This document shows, piece by piece, positions 16,625 to 23,367 of a DNA stretch of 24,594 nucleotides. The position numbers and the translations under genes are program-made. How positions within the stretch are numbered: position 1 is the stretch's first letter; each line of letters opens with the position of its first letter. The notes under the pieces were generated by a model. That model searched no databases. It saw nothing but the letters and a program-made list of their open reading frames with translations, and was not told the DNA's origin. The stretch lies in NCBI GenBank assembly GCA_964568815.1, contig CAZMRY010000016.1, forward strand, positions 1 through 24,594. Reading direction: 5' to 3'. Origin of the DNA: RGIG8700 sp964568815 (GTDB taxonomy: Bacteria > Bacillota > Clostridia > RGIG6154).

Positions 16625-17182
16625 TTATGCTCTTTCCATATATTCGCCTGTTCTTGTATCAACTCTGATCATATCATTTTCGTTGATAAAGAGCGGAACC
16701 ATAATTGTTGCACCTGTTTCAAGTGTTGCAGGCTTTGTTGCACCTGTAGCTGTATCGCCTTTAACACCTGGCTCTGTTTCTGTAACTAAAAGTTCAACAA
16801 AGTTTGGTGGTTCGATACCGAAAACATTGCCTTTGTATGAAAGGATTTTACAATCCATATTTTCTTTAACAAACTTAAGTGCGTCACCAACCTGGTCTGC
16901 AGAAATAGGCATCATATCGAATGTTTCGTTATCCATAAAGTAGTAGAGATCGCCGTCTACATAAGAGAACTGCATATCTCTTCTGTCAATGTGAGCCTTT
17001 TCACATTTTTCTGTTGGTCTGAATGTTTTTTCAACAACACCGCCTGTAATAACATTTTTGAGCTTTGTTCTAACGAAAGCTGCACCTTTACCAGGCTTTA
17101 CATGCTGAAATTCAACTATCTGATATACATTTCCTTCAAATTCAAATGTAATACCGTTTCTAAATTCACCTGCTGATATCAT
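16625..17182 (-). CDS. efp: translation elongation factor P
   Basis: EF-P binds between the ribosomal P and E sites and relieves stalling at polyproline. The 185-residue protein starts MISAGEFRNG. The loop tip carries Lys32 in HVKPGKGAAFVRTKL. A lysine here is the residue modified in Bacillus (5-aminopentanol) and in E. coli (beta-lysine). The remaining OB domains are intact, with ETEPGVKGDTATGATKPATLETG and a C-terminal VDTRTGEYMERA. It has its own promoter upstream and a GGAGG ribosome site, and is followed by the CD1247-type gene. Confidence 0.98.
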   Translation of the reverse strand: MISAGEFRNGITFEFEGNVYQIVEFQHVKPGKGAAFVRTKLKNVITGGVVEKTFRPTEKCEKAHIDRRDMQFSYVDGDLYYFMDNETFDMMPISADQVGDALKFVKENMDCKILSYKGNVFGIEPPNFVELLVTETEPGVKGDTATGATKPATLETGATIMVPLFINENDMIRVDTRTGEYMERA

Positions 17183-17216
17183 AAGTATTAATCCTCCAAT
17201 AATTTATTCTCTATTT

Positions 17217-17245
17217 ATTCTATACTATATTTACAAAAATTTCAA
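17217..17245 (-). promoter_or_regulatory. promoter of efp
   Basis: Minus-strand TTGAAA (17240-17245) and TAGAAT (17217-17222) with exactly 17 bases between them. It lies in the 70-base gap after the aminopeptidase stop. Confidence 0.65.
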
Positions 17246-17252
17246 GTCTTTT

Positions 17253-18275
17253 TTACAATATTATAAGCTCTTTAGGTGTATTTTGTAAACTTTCTGCACC
17301 ATTCTTTGTTACAAACACTGTATTTTCTATTCTCACACCAAATTTTTCGGGTATGTAAATTCCCGGCTCTACTGTTACCACATCTCCTTCTTCAAGAACC
17401 GCATCGCTGTTTTGGGAAAGGTTTGGATACTCGTGAATTTTAAGACCTACACCATGACCTGTGCTGTGAACAAAGTATTCTCCAAAGCCATTTACCGCAA
17501 TAATATCTCTTGCAAGCTTGTCTATCTCCTTTGCAGAAGCACCTGCCCTTATTTCTTTCTGGGTTTCGTTCTGTGCAATATGGACTACCTCATAAACAAG
17601 TGCCATTTCTTCGTCTATATCACCAAGGGCTACAGTTCTTGTCATATCGCTGTGATAGCCATTATATGTTGCACCGAAATCCATTGTTATGAAATCGCCT
17701 TTTTTAAGCTTGTAATCCGACGGCACGCCATGGGGCATACAGGTATTTACTCCGCCTATGCAGATTGTATCAAAGGAGGGCTTTTCGCTACCCTTTAATG
17801 CCATAATATAATCAAGTCTTGCAGCTATTTCCTTTTCGGTCATACCCTCATCTATAAAGGTTAATATTTCAAGAAATGCCTCATCTGCTATCTGTGCCGC
17901 TTTTTTAAGATGCTCAATTTCATTGGAAGTTTTCTTTCTTCTGAGCATATCCAAATTTATATCAAGGCACTCTGCTTTAATTCCTGAACTCTTGAAAGCT
18001 TCGTATTTTTTATAGCTTATATCAGGCTTAAACATAATACTGATATTATTCTCTTTAAAATATTCACTATGCTTTAAACAGTTTACTATTTCAAAACCCG
18101 ATGTTTCTCTTGAAGCAGAGGTTATATATCTGCCATCTGTTAAAATTATCTTTCTTTCGGCGGATATGAGTACAGCTCCCTCGCCTGTAAAGTCTGCAAA
18201 ATATTTCATATCCTCAGGCTCAGTTAAATAAGCAAAATATCCGTCTTTTAAATACGATATTAATTTATCAGTCAT
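17253..18275 (-). CDS. Xaa-Pro aminopeptidase / M24 family metallopeptidase
   Basis: Dimetal peptidase of the M24B (aminopeptidase P-like) family, predicted to remove an N-terminal residue preceding proline. The 340 residues comprise a creatinase-like N-terminal domain (1-120) and a pita-bread catalytic domain. Metal ligands are visible: two Asp in DFGATYNGYHSDMTRT, His in HSTGHGVGLKIHEYP, Glu in VEPGIYIP, and the last Glu in GVRIENTVFV. The start overlaps the stop of the upstream TIM-barrel gene as ATGA. A pepP/pepQ-like gene beside efp is a common Firmicutes order. Confidence 0.93.
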   Translation of the reverse strand: MTDKLISYLKDGYFAYLTEPEDMKYFADFTGEGAVLISAERKIILTDGRYITSASRETSGFEIVNCLKHSEYFKENNISIMFKPDISYKKYEAFKSSGIKAECLDINLDMLRRKKTSNEIEHLKKAAQIADEAFLEILTFIDEGMTEKEIAARLDYIMALKGSEKPSFDTICIGGVNTCMPHGVPSDYKLKKGDFITMDFGATYNGYHSDMTRTVALGDIDEEMALVYEVVHIAQNETQKEIRAGASAKEIDKLARDIIAVNGFGEYFVHSTGHGVGLKIHEYPNLSQNSDAVLEEGDVVTVEPGIYIPEKFGVRIENTVFVTKNGAESLQNTPKELIIL

Positions 18276-19120
18276 CTTATCCCCTCAAGTATTCTTTTAT
18301 AGGTTAATGAGTCTGTATCCTGTGTTCCCGGTGATTCGCAGATTATAACAGGAGTAAGGTTTTTCTTTGCTATAACCTCTGCAAATGGGTCAAAGGCAGG
18401 ACCAAAGGAATTATCGTCATAAACAATGTGCTTTTTCTCTCCCCCTGCTGAAAATTCTATTCTTGTAAAATGAACATGGAAGTTCTTGCCTCTTTCTTCG
18501 CCAAGCTCGTTTTTTATTTTATTGCAGATGCTTTCAAAATCTGTCACAGTATTAAGAGAACCCATTTCTCTTGCGTTTACATGACCGAAATCTATACAGG
18601 GCATCAAAATTTCGTCTGCTTTGCAAAGCTCTATAACCTCGTCAACTGTTCCAAGCTGATTTATTTTCCCCATTGTTTCAGGGCATATTCTTATATGTCC
18701 GAGATTTTCCGCCTTTGCGGCATCAACAGCTCTTTTTATAGTATCTTTTGCAAGCTCCATTGCATCATCCCTTGAGATTTTCGCACAGGAGCCTGAATGT
18801 ACAACTATTCTTGTCGCTCCCATATAATCTGCTGCACGAAGAGTGCTTAAAATATAATTTATGCTGTTATCTCTTTTTTCTTTTTCCACAGAGGAAAGGC
18901 TTATAAAATAAGGAGAATGAACACTCAATGCTATACCATTTTCCTTAGCATTGCCTCCAAGCTCTCTTGCTGTTTTTTCTGTTATTTTAACACCCTTACT
19001 GCATTGGTATTCATATGCGTTAAGACCTATTTCATTAAGCCATTTCGGCATTTCTACAGAGGATTTAAGTCCTCTTGCATAAAAGTTGTCAGGATTACCT
19101 GCAGGTCCGAATTTAATCAT
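18272..19120 (-). CDS. nfo: deoxyribonuclease IV-like TIM-barrel protein
   Basis: Predicted AP endonuclease of the Nfo family, which nicks DNA at abasic sites using three zinc ions. The 282 residues begin MIKFGPAGNPDNFY. Probable metal ligands fall in family order: HSPYFISLS, VVHSGSCAK, CPETMGKINQLGT, CIDFGHVNAR, FHVHFTRIEF, a later His in GGEKKHIVYDD, and ICESPGT. The usual Asp-x-His region after the last HxH is altered relative to E. coli Nfo, so the exact substrate is not certain. It could also be another xylose-isomerase-like barrel. It overlaps both neighbours by four bases in the yqeG-nfo-pepP unit. Confidence 0.8.
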   Translation of the reverse strand: MIKFGPAGNPDNFYARGLKSSVEMPKWLNEIGLNAYEYQCSKGVKITEKTARELGGNAKENGIALSVHSPYFISLSSVEKEKRDNSINYILSTLRAADYMGATRIVVHSGSCAKISRDDAMELAKDTIKRAVDAAKAENLGHIRICPETMGKINQLGTVDEVIELCKADEILMPCIDFGHVNAREMGSLNTVTDFESICNKIKNELGEERGKNFHVHFTRIEFSAGGEKKHIVYDDNSFGPAFDPFAEVIAKKNLTPVIICESPGTQDTDSLTYKRILEGIR

Positions 19121-19602
19121 TTTTTGTATCCTTTCATAACCAAATTTTCCATCATTCTTTTAAATTTTATGAATTTATTTTCTTTATCACAGATAGGCGA
19201 AACAAGAATTGTTGTCATATTCTGTCTGTTACCGCCCCATACATCTGTGAAAATCTGGTCACCAACTACAGCGATTTCCTTGTTTTCAAGCTTTAATTTT
19301 TCTATTGCAAGGAGAAAAGGTCTTGCTGATGGTTTGTTACCGTCACAAACGAAATCAAGCTCAACTTCTTCTGCAAAGCTTTTTGCTCTTTCATATATAT
19401 TATTGGAAACAATACAGGCTTTAAAACCATTGTCCTTTATTTTTTTAACAAATTCTTTTGCTCTGTCGTCTGCGTGAGTGTGTGGAACAACAAGTGTGTT
19501 GTCTATATCTAAAATAAAGCCTTTTATACCCTTTTCTTTTAAAAGGTCAAGGTCTATATCTTCTATTTTTTCATATAATAAATCAGGATATAATTTTTTC
19601 AT
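19117..19602 (-). CDS. yqeG: YqeG family HAD IIIA-type phosphatase
   Basis: A 161-residue HAD-superfamily phosphatase whose physiological substrate is not established. The motifs are clear: motif I FILDIDNTLV, motif II IVSNN, motif III Lys in DGNKPSARP and motif IV VVGDQIFTDVWGGNR. The N-terminus MKKLYPDLLYEKIEDID fits the YqeG family, as does the length. An AGGAGAAATGTT ribosome site precedes the ATG. It opens the three-gene unit, with its own promoter and ATGA coupling to nfo. Confidence 0.92.
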   Translation of the reverse strand: MKKLYPDLLYEKIEDIDLDLLKEKGIKGFILDIDNTLVVPHTHADDRAKEFVKKIKDNGFKACIVSNNIYERAKSFAEEVELDFVCDGNKPSARPFLLAIEKLKLENKEIAVVGDQIFTDVWGGNRQNMTTILVSPICDKENKFIKFKRMMENLVMKGYKK

Positions 19603-19629
19603 AACATTTCTCCTAAACCAGTTTTTATT

Positions 19630-19658
19630 ATTTTATCACAAATAAAGTTTCTTTGCAA
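19630..19658 (-). promoter_or_regulatory. promoter of the yqeG-nfo-pepP operon
   Basis: Minus-strand TTGCAA (19653-19658) and TAAAAT (19630-19635) are 17 bases apart, with TGA before the -10 box (extended -10). It lies in the 64-base divergent gap. Confidence 0.65.
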
Positions 19659-19666
19659 TAAGCGAG

Positions 19667-20236
19667 GTGGTTAAAATAGAAATACACGCATATTTTAAAG
19701 ACACTCCCACAGAAAGAGAGAAAAGCAATATTGATTATGTCGTTTGCAGAGAAAACCTGAAAAACTATTGCTTTGCCACCCCTGACGATATTACAGACAC
19801 CGACAAAGAGTATATTGTTCTTTCTTTTTTAAGAAAGGATTTTTCTCCTTATCTTCCGATTAAGATGCTTGAATTTTTCCTTGATAAATACTCTCACCTG
19901 AACAAAAAAATATTAACAGAACTTTATTTTTACTGTATTGACATCAACCTTTCAACAGGCGAAAAAAACATTATTTCTCTTAATCAGGCTAATATGAATT
20001 CTTTTACATACCAAAGCAGGATTTTTTATTATGACACCGACGATATTTTTTATTATACCTATGAAAACGACGGACTTCACATTGTTTGGATTGAAAATAC
20101 AGAAACAATTACAAATAAGGTTCGTCTTATCGAAAAGAAAGGTTTTAAAGGCATATTTATAAGAGATGTTCCCCTTGCCCTTGACGGCAACTGGGAGGCT
20201 CTTTATAAAATTAAACACACACAAAAAGCGGAATAA
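19667..20236 (+). CDS. GH18-like half-barrel protein lacking the catalytic motif
   Basis: A 189-residue protein resembling the second half of GH18 barrels of the YaaH/SleL spore-hydrolase type. The matching blocks are EYIVLSFLRKDFSPYLPIKM, YFYCIDINLSTGEKNIISLN, IFYYTYENDGLHIVWIENTE, and IEKKGFKGIFIRDV. The first half, with the catalytic DxxDxDxE motif, is absent, so hydrolase activity is not expected. It may be a 5'-truncated remnant or a repurposed domain. The start is unclear. GTG at 19667 is the only standard start, but it lies within the AGGTGG that looks like the ribosome site, eight bases before an ATA codon. No signal peptide is present. Confidence 0.6.
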   Translation: MVKIEIHAYFKDTPTEREKSNIDYVVCRENLKNYCFATPDDITDTDKEYIVLSFLRKDFSPYLPIKMLEFFLDKYSHLNKKILTELYFYCIDINLSTGEKNIISLNQANMNSFTYQSRIFYYDTDDIFYYTYENDGLHIVWIENTETITNKVRLIEKKGFKGIFIRDVPLALDGNWEALYKIKHTQKAE

Positions 20237-20673
20237 ACAAAGCAGGCAGTGTTGCCTCTCTGCCTGCTTTGTATCATAGTATAAAATATTAATTGACAAA
20301 ACCCACTTCTCAATTGAATACAATATGTGCAAAAACAGGCATGTACCCAATTGCGCGGCTGAGAATTATCAACGATGACACTTCTCAGTCGCGTTTTTTT
20401 TTTAAGATGCTGAATGAGATTGTAAATTATTTTAATGTCTTCTTCTGTTAATCCTTCTGTATTTACCGCTGAATTATGGTTAACATCAAGCAAAAAGTCT
20501 GTGGAAACTCCAAACAGGGTTGCAAGCTCCACGATGTATTGAGTTGAAGGCACAGAAATGCCAAGCTCCCATGCATTTACCCCTGAACGGGTTATTCCTA
20601 TTTTTTTTGCAAGAGCTGTCTGCGTAAGCTTATTTTGTTCACGCAAATACTTAATTTTTTCCGCTATCATCAT
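20203..20673 (-). CDS. XRE-family HTH transcriptional regulator with probable out-of-frame tail
   Basis: The N-terminal 65 residues form a Cro/CI helix-turn-helix domain: MIAEKIKYLREQNKLTQTALAKKIGITRSGVNAWELG, then YIVELATLFGVSTDFLLDV. A short helical region ends in HLKKK. The lysines are encoded by a ten-A tract (20394-20403). Beyond it the zero frame adds about 60 cysteine-rich residues that read through terminator hairpins and into the GH18-like gene, which does not look native. With one A fewer, the frame would end KKKRD at a TGA at 20385-20387, giving a normal small regulator. The start is ATG at 20673 or 20670 after GGGGGTTGGT. It is divergent from the LacI-type gene. Confidence 0.75.
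   Translation of the reverse strand: MMIAEKIKYLREQNKLTQTALAKKIGITRSGVNAWELGISVPSTQYIVELATLFGVSTDFLLDVNHNSAVNTEGLTEEDIKIIYNLIQHLKKKTRLRSVIVDNSQPRNWVHACFCTYCIQLRSGFCQLIFYTMIQSRQRGNTACFVYSAFCVCLIL
20238..20271. terminator. hairpin after the GH18-like gene
   Basis: A perfect 12-base-pair stem (CAAAGCAGGCAG with CTGCCTGCTTTG) around a ten-base loop begins one base after the stop codon. The plus-strand tail TATCATAG has few T residues. The minus-strand tail TTTATTCCGC is little better. It may be a weak terminator or a 3'-end stabiliser backing up the stronger terminator downstream. Confidence 0.5.
20328..20348 (+). repeat. degenerate copy of the palindromic element's right end
   Basis: Eighteen of 21 bases match the right end of the element at 22880-22900, including an exact AAAAACAGGCA. 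No left inverted-repeat arm was found nearby, so this would be a partial, decayed copy. Confidence 0.4.
20354..20403 (+). terminator. strong intrinsic terminator with ten-T tail
   Basis: CGCGGCTGAGAA (20354-20365) pairs with TTCTCAGTCGCG (20382-20393), twelve pairs with one G-T, around a 16-base loop. Ten T residues follow at 20394-20403. On the minus strand the same ten-base tract lies inside the XRE gene as a lysine run. An upstream TTCTCAATTG near 20307-20316 could compete for the same pairing, as in an attenuator, but this is speculative. Confidence 0.75.
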
Positions 20674-20715
20674 ACCAACCCCCAATATAGTATAAGGTGT
20701 CCAAGGTGATATTGC

Positions 20716-20732
20716 ATTATCAAAATGATAAT
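20716..20732. promoter_or_regulatory. candidate operator in the XRE/LacI divergent gap
   Basis: A perfect inverted repeat, ATTATCA-AAA-TGATAAT, lies in the 167-base intergenic region between the two divergent regulators and just before the LacI promoter. Its size suits an XRE dimer, so autoregulation or control of the neighbour is possible. Confidence 0.4.
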
Positions 20733-20737
20733 TTAAT

Positions 20738-20766
20738 TTAACAAACTGTCTATTTTATGGTAAAAT
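20738..20766 (+). promoter_or_regulatory. promoter of the LacI-type regulator
   Basis: TTAACA (20738-20743) and TAAAAT (20761-20766) with 17 bases between them and TGG before the -10 box (extended -10). The 5' leader would be about 68 bases. Confidence 0.6.
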
Positions 20767-20840
20767 TGTCTCGAAAAAGATGAATTTATCAATTAAAAGC
20801 CAAATTACTTGAATAATTTATATCAAGGCGGAGGGTAGAC

Positions 20841-21788
20841 ATGAGCACATATCAGCAGATAGCAGAAATGGCAGGAGTTTCTGTTTTGACAGTGTCAAAA
20901 GCATTGTCAGGCAATGCGGAGATAAGCAAAAAGACAAGAGATACAATTTTTCTTTTAGCAAAGCAAATGGGATATTTTGAAAAAAGAAGCAGAAGAAAGC
21001 TTTCGTACTCAAAAAATAAGGCAATGCGGATTATTATTCTTTATCCTGAAATCGAAACGGAAAACCTATTAAATGAGATAAACGCATTGATAAAATCGGT
21101 AAAACAATATGGCGGTCAGCCCTTGGTGTTTTGTGTGCAGAGGGAAAATGTAACAAAGATTATAAATGAATATATATCCGAAGGTTTTGGTGACGGCTTT
21201 ATTGTAAAAGGTCTGGATGAAACTGAAAACTTTTCACTGCCTGTTGTTTCGATATCATCAGACATAATCAGAATTCCATACAGCAGTGTTGTACTCGCAG
21301 ATAACAATGCTGTTGCATATGATGCGGTTAAATATCTAAAGGAACATGGGCACACAAAAATAGGCTATGCAGGAAATGATGATTTAACTATGCTTAAAGC
21401 ATTCAAATCTGCTTTGCGTAAATGCTCCGTCAGCTACAGCAAGCAACATATATATGAAGCAGATATTGAAGCAAATCTAACAAAGCTGATTAATGACTGC
21501 TTGAATAATGAGCTCACTGCGTTGTTTGTACCTGTTCCTGAAACAGCAGGCAGGCTTGTGGGTATGCTTGAAGAAAAGTGTGTAAAAGTTCCCGAAGATA
21601 TATCGGTTATAACTGTAGGAGGGAGTAGCGAACGGTTGACCTCCTTTGAATTGAATTTTGAACAGATGGCACAATATGCCGCAAAACAGCTTGTTGACGA
21701 AATAAAATGCGAACACATGAAAATTGTTCGTTTTATATGTGAACACCAGCTAACAGAAAGAGAGTCTGTAAAGGATATAACAGGGTGA
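20841..21788 (+). CDS. LacI family transcriptional regulator
   Basis: A 315-residue DNA-binding regulator. The N-terminal headpiece STYQQIAEMAGVSVLTVSKALSGNAEISKKTRDTI is the LacI helix-turn-helix and hinge start. The rest is a periplasmic-binding-protein-like effector domain with LADNNAVAYDAVKYLKEHGHTKIGYAG and VPEDISVITVGG. The ribosome site GGCGGAGGG precedes the ATG. No sugar transport or catabolic genes lie beside it, so the ligand cannot be inferred and targets are probably elsewhere. The final codons KDITG-TGA lie within the palindromic terminator shared with the convergent flavoprotein gene. Confidence 0.9.
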   Translation: MSTYQQIAEMAGVSVLTVSKALSGNAEISKKTRDTIFLLAKQMGYFEKRSRRKLSYSKNKAMRIIILYPEIETENLLNEINALIKSVKQYGGQPLVFCVQRENVTKIINEYISEGFGDGFIVKGLDETENFSLPVVSISSDIIRIPYSSVVLADNNAVAYDAVKYLKEHGHTKIGYAGNDDLTMLKAFKSALRKCSVSYSKQHIYEADIEANLTKLINDCLNNELTALFVPVPETAGRLVGMLEEKCVKVPEDISVITVGGSSERLTSFELNFEQMAQYAAKQLVDEIKCEHMKIVRFICEHQLTERESVKDITG

Positions 21789-21807
21789 CTACCCTGTTAT
21801 ATCCTTT
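21770..21807. terminator. shared bidirectional terminator of lacI-like and trxB-like genes
   Basis: Perfect 17-base-pair arms at 21770-21786 and 21791-21807 enclose the four-base loop GACT. Both convergent genes code into it. The plus stop TGA (21786-21788) and minus stop TAG (21789-21791) lie at the loop. Short T-tracts follow on both strands. Confidence 0.85.
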
Positions 21808-22706
21808 TCTGCAAAATAAGCAGAAATGGCACCATCGGACAGGGCGGTAACTATTTGCCTGAAAGGTTTTGCACGCACATCTCCTGCGGCAAACACACCC
21901 TTTAAATTTGTACAGCAGTTTTCGTCTGCCACAATACATCCATCGGCGTCAAGCTCAAGCTGATTTGCAAAAAGGGCAGTTTCAGGATTTCTTCCTATAC
22001 ATATAAATACGCCGTCTGCGATAAGCTTTGTAGTTGCGGAAGTTTTTACATCTTCAAGTATAACAGAAGATAGCTTTTTGTCAAACAGGAATTTTACCAC
22101 TTTGTGATTAAAATAATATTTTATATTTTCACATCTGGCAAGAGCATCCTTATATATTTTTGTTGCAGTGAAATAGTCTTTTCTGTGAACAATAAATACA
22201 TTTTTACAGATTTTTGACAAGGCAACTGCCTCCGAAACTGCTGAATTACCTCCGCCTATTACAGCAACTGTTTTATCCTTGAATAACATTCCGTCACAGC
22301 TTGCACAGTAGCTTACGCCCTTTCCTGTAAGAAATTCCTCGTGAGGAAGACCCAGCTTTTTGGGAGCTGCACCTGTTGCTATTATAACACATTTTGTCTG
22401 AAAACTCATCTCACCGCAGTTAATGTATTTGATTTTACCTCTAAGTTCAACAGAAGTAACCTCTTTATAAACCACCTCTGCACCAAATTTTTGTGCAGAG
22501 TTTTTCATTTTAAGACCAAGTGTAAAGCCATCAACACCTTCTTCAAAACCGGGATAGTTGTCTATTTTTGTAGCAAGACACATCTGTCCGCCAAAAGCAA
22601 GCTTTTCAAAGATAAGAGTGTCAAGACCTGCTCTTGCACAATAAAGAGCAGAGCAAAACCCTGCAGGTCCGCCGCCTATTATAATAACATCATAAATTTT
22701 GTCCAT
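21789..22706 (-). CDS. trxB: thioredoxin reductase-like flavoprotein
   Basis: FAD-dependent pyridine-nucleotide-disulfide oxidoreductase of the TrxB family, predicted to reduce thioredoxin. The 305 residues contain the FAD site DVIIIGGGPAGFCSALYCARAG, GGQM, the redox pair in VSYCASCDGMLF (CxxC), the second nucleotide fold AVIGGGNSAVSEAV and the terminal FAD motif GVFAAGDVRAKPFRQI. The usual NADPH-phosphate motif HRRxxxR reads HRKDYFT here, so cofactor preference may differ. The ATG at 22706 follows GGTGAT. No thioredoxin gene adjoins it. The C-terminal KDITG is encoded by the terminator palindrome. Confidence 0.9.
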   Translation of the reverse strand: MDKIYDVIIIGGGPAGFCSALYCARAGLDTLIFEKLAFGGQMCLATKIDNYPGFEEGVDGFTLGLKMKNSAQKFGAEVVYKEVTSVELRGKIKYINCGEMSFQTKCVIIATGAAPKKLGLPHEEFLTGKGVSYCASCDGMLFKDKTVAVIGGGNSAVSEAVALSKICKNVFIVHRKDYFTATKIYKDALARCENIKYYFNHKVVKFLFDKKLSSVILEDVKTSATTKLIADGVFICIGRNPETALFANQLELDADGCIVADENCCTNLKGVFAAGDVRAKPFRQIVTALSDGAISAYFAEKDITG

Positions 22707-22810
22707 AAAATCACCAAAAAATAGTTTCCACAATTTCGGTTGATTTATACATTTTAATATTTAAATGTTAGGAATATACTTCTCTGCATCTGTATTGATA
22801 TAATACATTG

Positions 22811-22906
22811 GAACATTTGGGGACGTGCCTAATTTTGCAAGTTCTTAAAAGAAATATAAACTGACACATATCAAAAGTTGTAAAAACAGGCACGTCCCCA
22901 GAACAT
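22811..22906. mobile_element. short palindromic (MITE- or REP-like) element with flanking direct repeats
   Basis: Perfect 13-base inverted repeats, TGGGGACGTGCCT at 22818-22830 and AGGCACGTCCCCA at 22888-22900, extend inward imperfectly (TTTTGCAA with TTGTAAAA). The roughly 84-base unit is bordered by GAACAT on both sides (22811-22816 and 22901-22906), as a target duplication would be. There is no coding capacity. GGGGACGTGCC-type ends are familiar to me from short repeats in clostridial genomes, possibly linked to REP-type transposases. That assignment is from memory. Confidence 0.55.
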
Positions 22907-23032
22907 GATTTCTTCAAGTTTGCTGTTATAATCAGCCTTTGCGACAAACTTTAAACCAAGCTCCTTGTTAAACTGTGACATTGCCTCATCGGTTACCAAA
23001 TCACCGAACAACTGTGTTAAAATGTTTTTCAT
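22871..23032 (-). pseudogene. truncated phage scaffolding protein (GP20-like)
   Basis: From ATG at 23032, behind AAAGGAGAAAAG, the frame reads MKNILTQLFGDLVTDEAMSQ, then FVAKADYNSKLEEI. This recalls the N-terminus of phage scaffold proteins that follow the minor capsid gene. After LEEI, the last eleven residues are encoded by the palindromic element and end at TGA, giving only 53 residues where such proteins usually exceed 150. The rest of the gene is not found beyond the element. It is a prophage remnant, broken by insertion or deletion at the repeat. Confidence 0.65.
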
Positions 23033-23097
23033 ACTTTTCTCCTTTCGCACTTTCCTTTTTATGGTGGCAAGTCCCACCTCTGTGCCTTTTATTTGTA

Positions 23098-23117
23098 TTC
23101 CGCCAATTAAGGCGGTA
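23098..23117 (-). terminator. small hairpin after the zinc-ribbon gene
   Basis: CCGCC (23100-23104) pairs with GGCGG (23111-23115), flanked by further A-T pairs. It lies about 75 bases past the zinc-ribbon stop on the minus strand. There is no strong T-run, so its function is uncertain. Confidence 0.25.
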
Positions 23118-23190
23118 TTTGTGTATAAAAAAAGCACTCACAAATTAATGTAAATGCTTTAATTATTAAATTAAATATTTATTTTGTGTC

Positions 23191-23367
23191 CTATGACAAA
23201 CTAAGTTTTTTTATACCTCTTATCATATCCTCACACACGCTACACTTATAATGGCAACATTTTTTATCTTCACTTAAAGGTTTGTATTCTCCTTTGCCAC
23301 AGGAAAAACACTTAACCATTTCGCCATTGTGCAATTTTTTAAATATATCTCCAAGATTAGTACCCAT
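23191..23367 (-). CDS. 58-residue zinc-ribbon protein, candidate immunity or accessory protein
   Basis: The start at 23367 follows AAAGGAG located inside the last codons of the phage protein. The two genes overlap by 11 bases and so are probably co-translated. The protein begins MGTNLGDIFKKLHNGEMVKC and has CFSC and CSVC pairs, a zinc ribbon, ending in a lysine-rich tail. I recall similar small FKKLHNGE-type zinc-ribbon proteins in clostridial genomes but no defined function. Its position directly after a putative capsid-linked peptidase toxin suggests an immunity protein. A chance cargo gene or a phage regulator is the alternative. Confidence 0.65.
   Translation of the reverse strand: MGTNLGDIFKKLHNGEMVKCFSCGKGEYKPLSEDKKCCHYKCSVCEDMIRGIKKLSLS

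Noticed and set aside
20203..20384. Cysteine-rich C-terminal extension of the XRE regulator as a real domain
   Set aside because: It reads through two hairpins and the opposite-strand gene end, with no pattern beyond chance cysteines. A frame change at the ten-A tract explains it better.
22761..22808. Minus-strand 15-codon frame beyond the palindromic element (MYYINTDAEKYIPNI)
   Set aside because: It is too short to identify and cannot be joined in frame to the scaffold fragment. It is most likely chance or element-derived coding.
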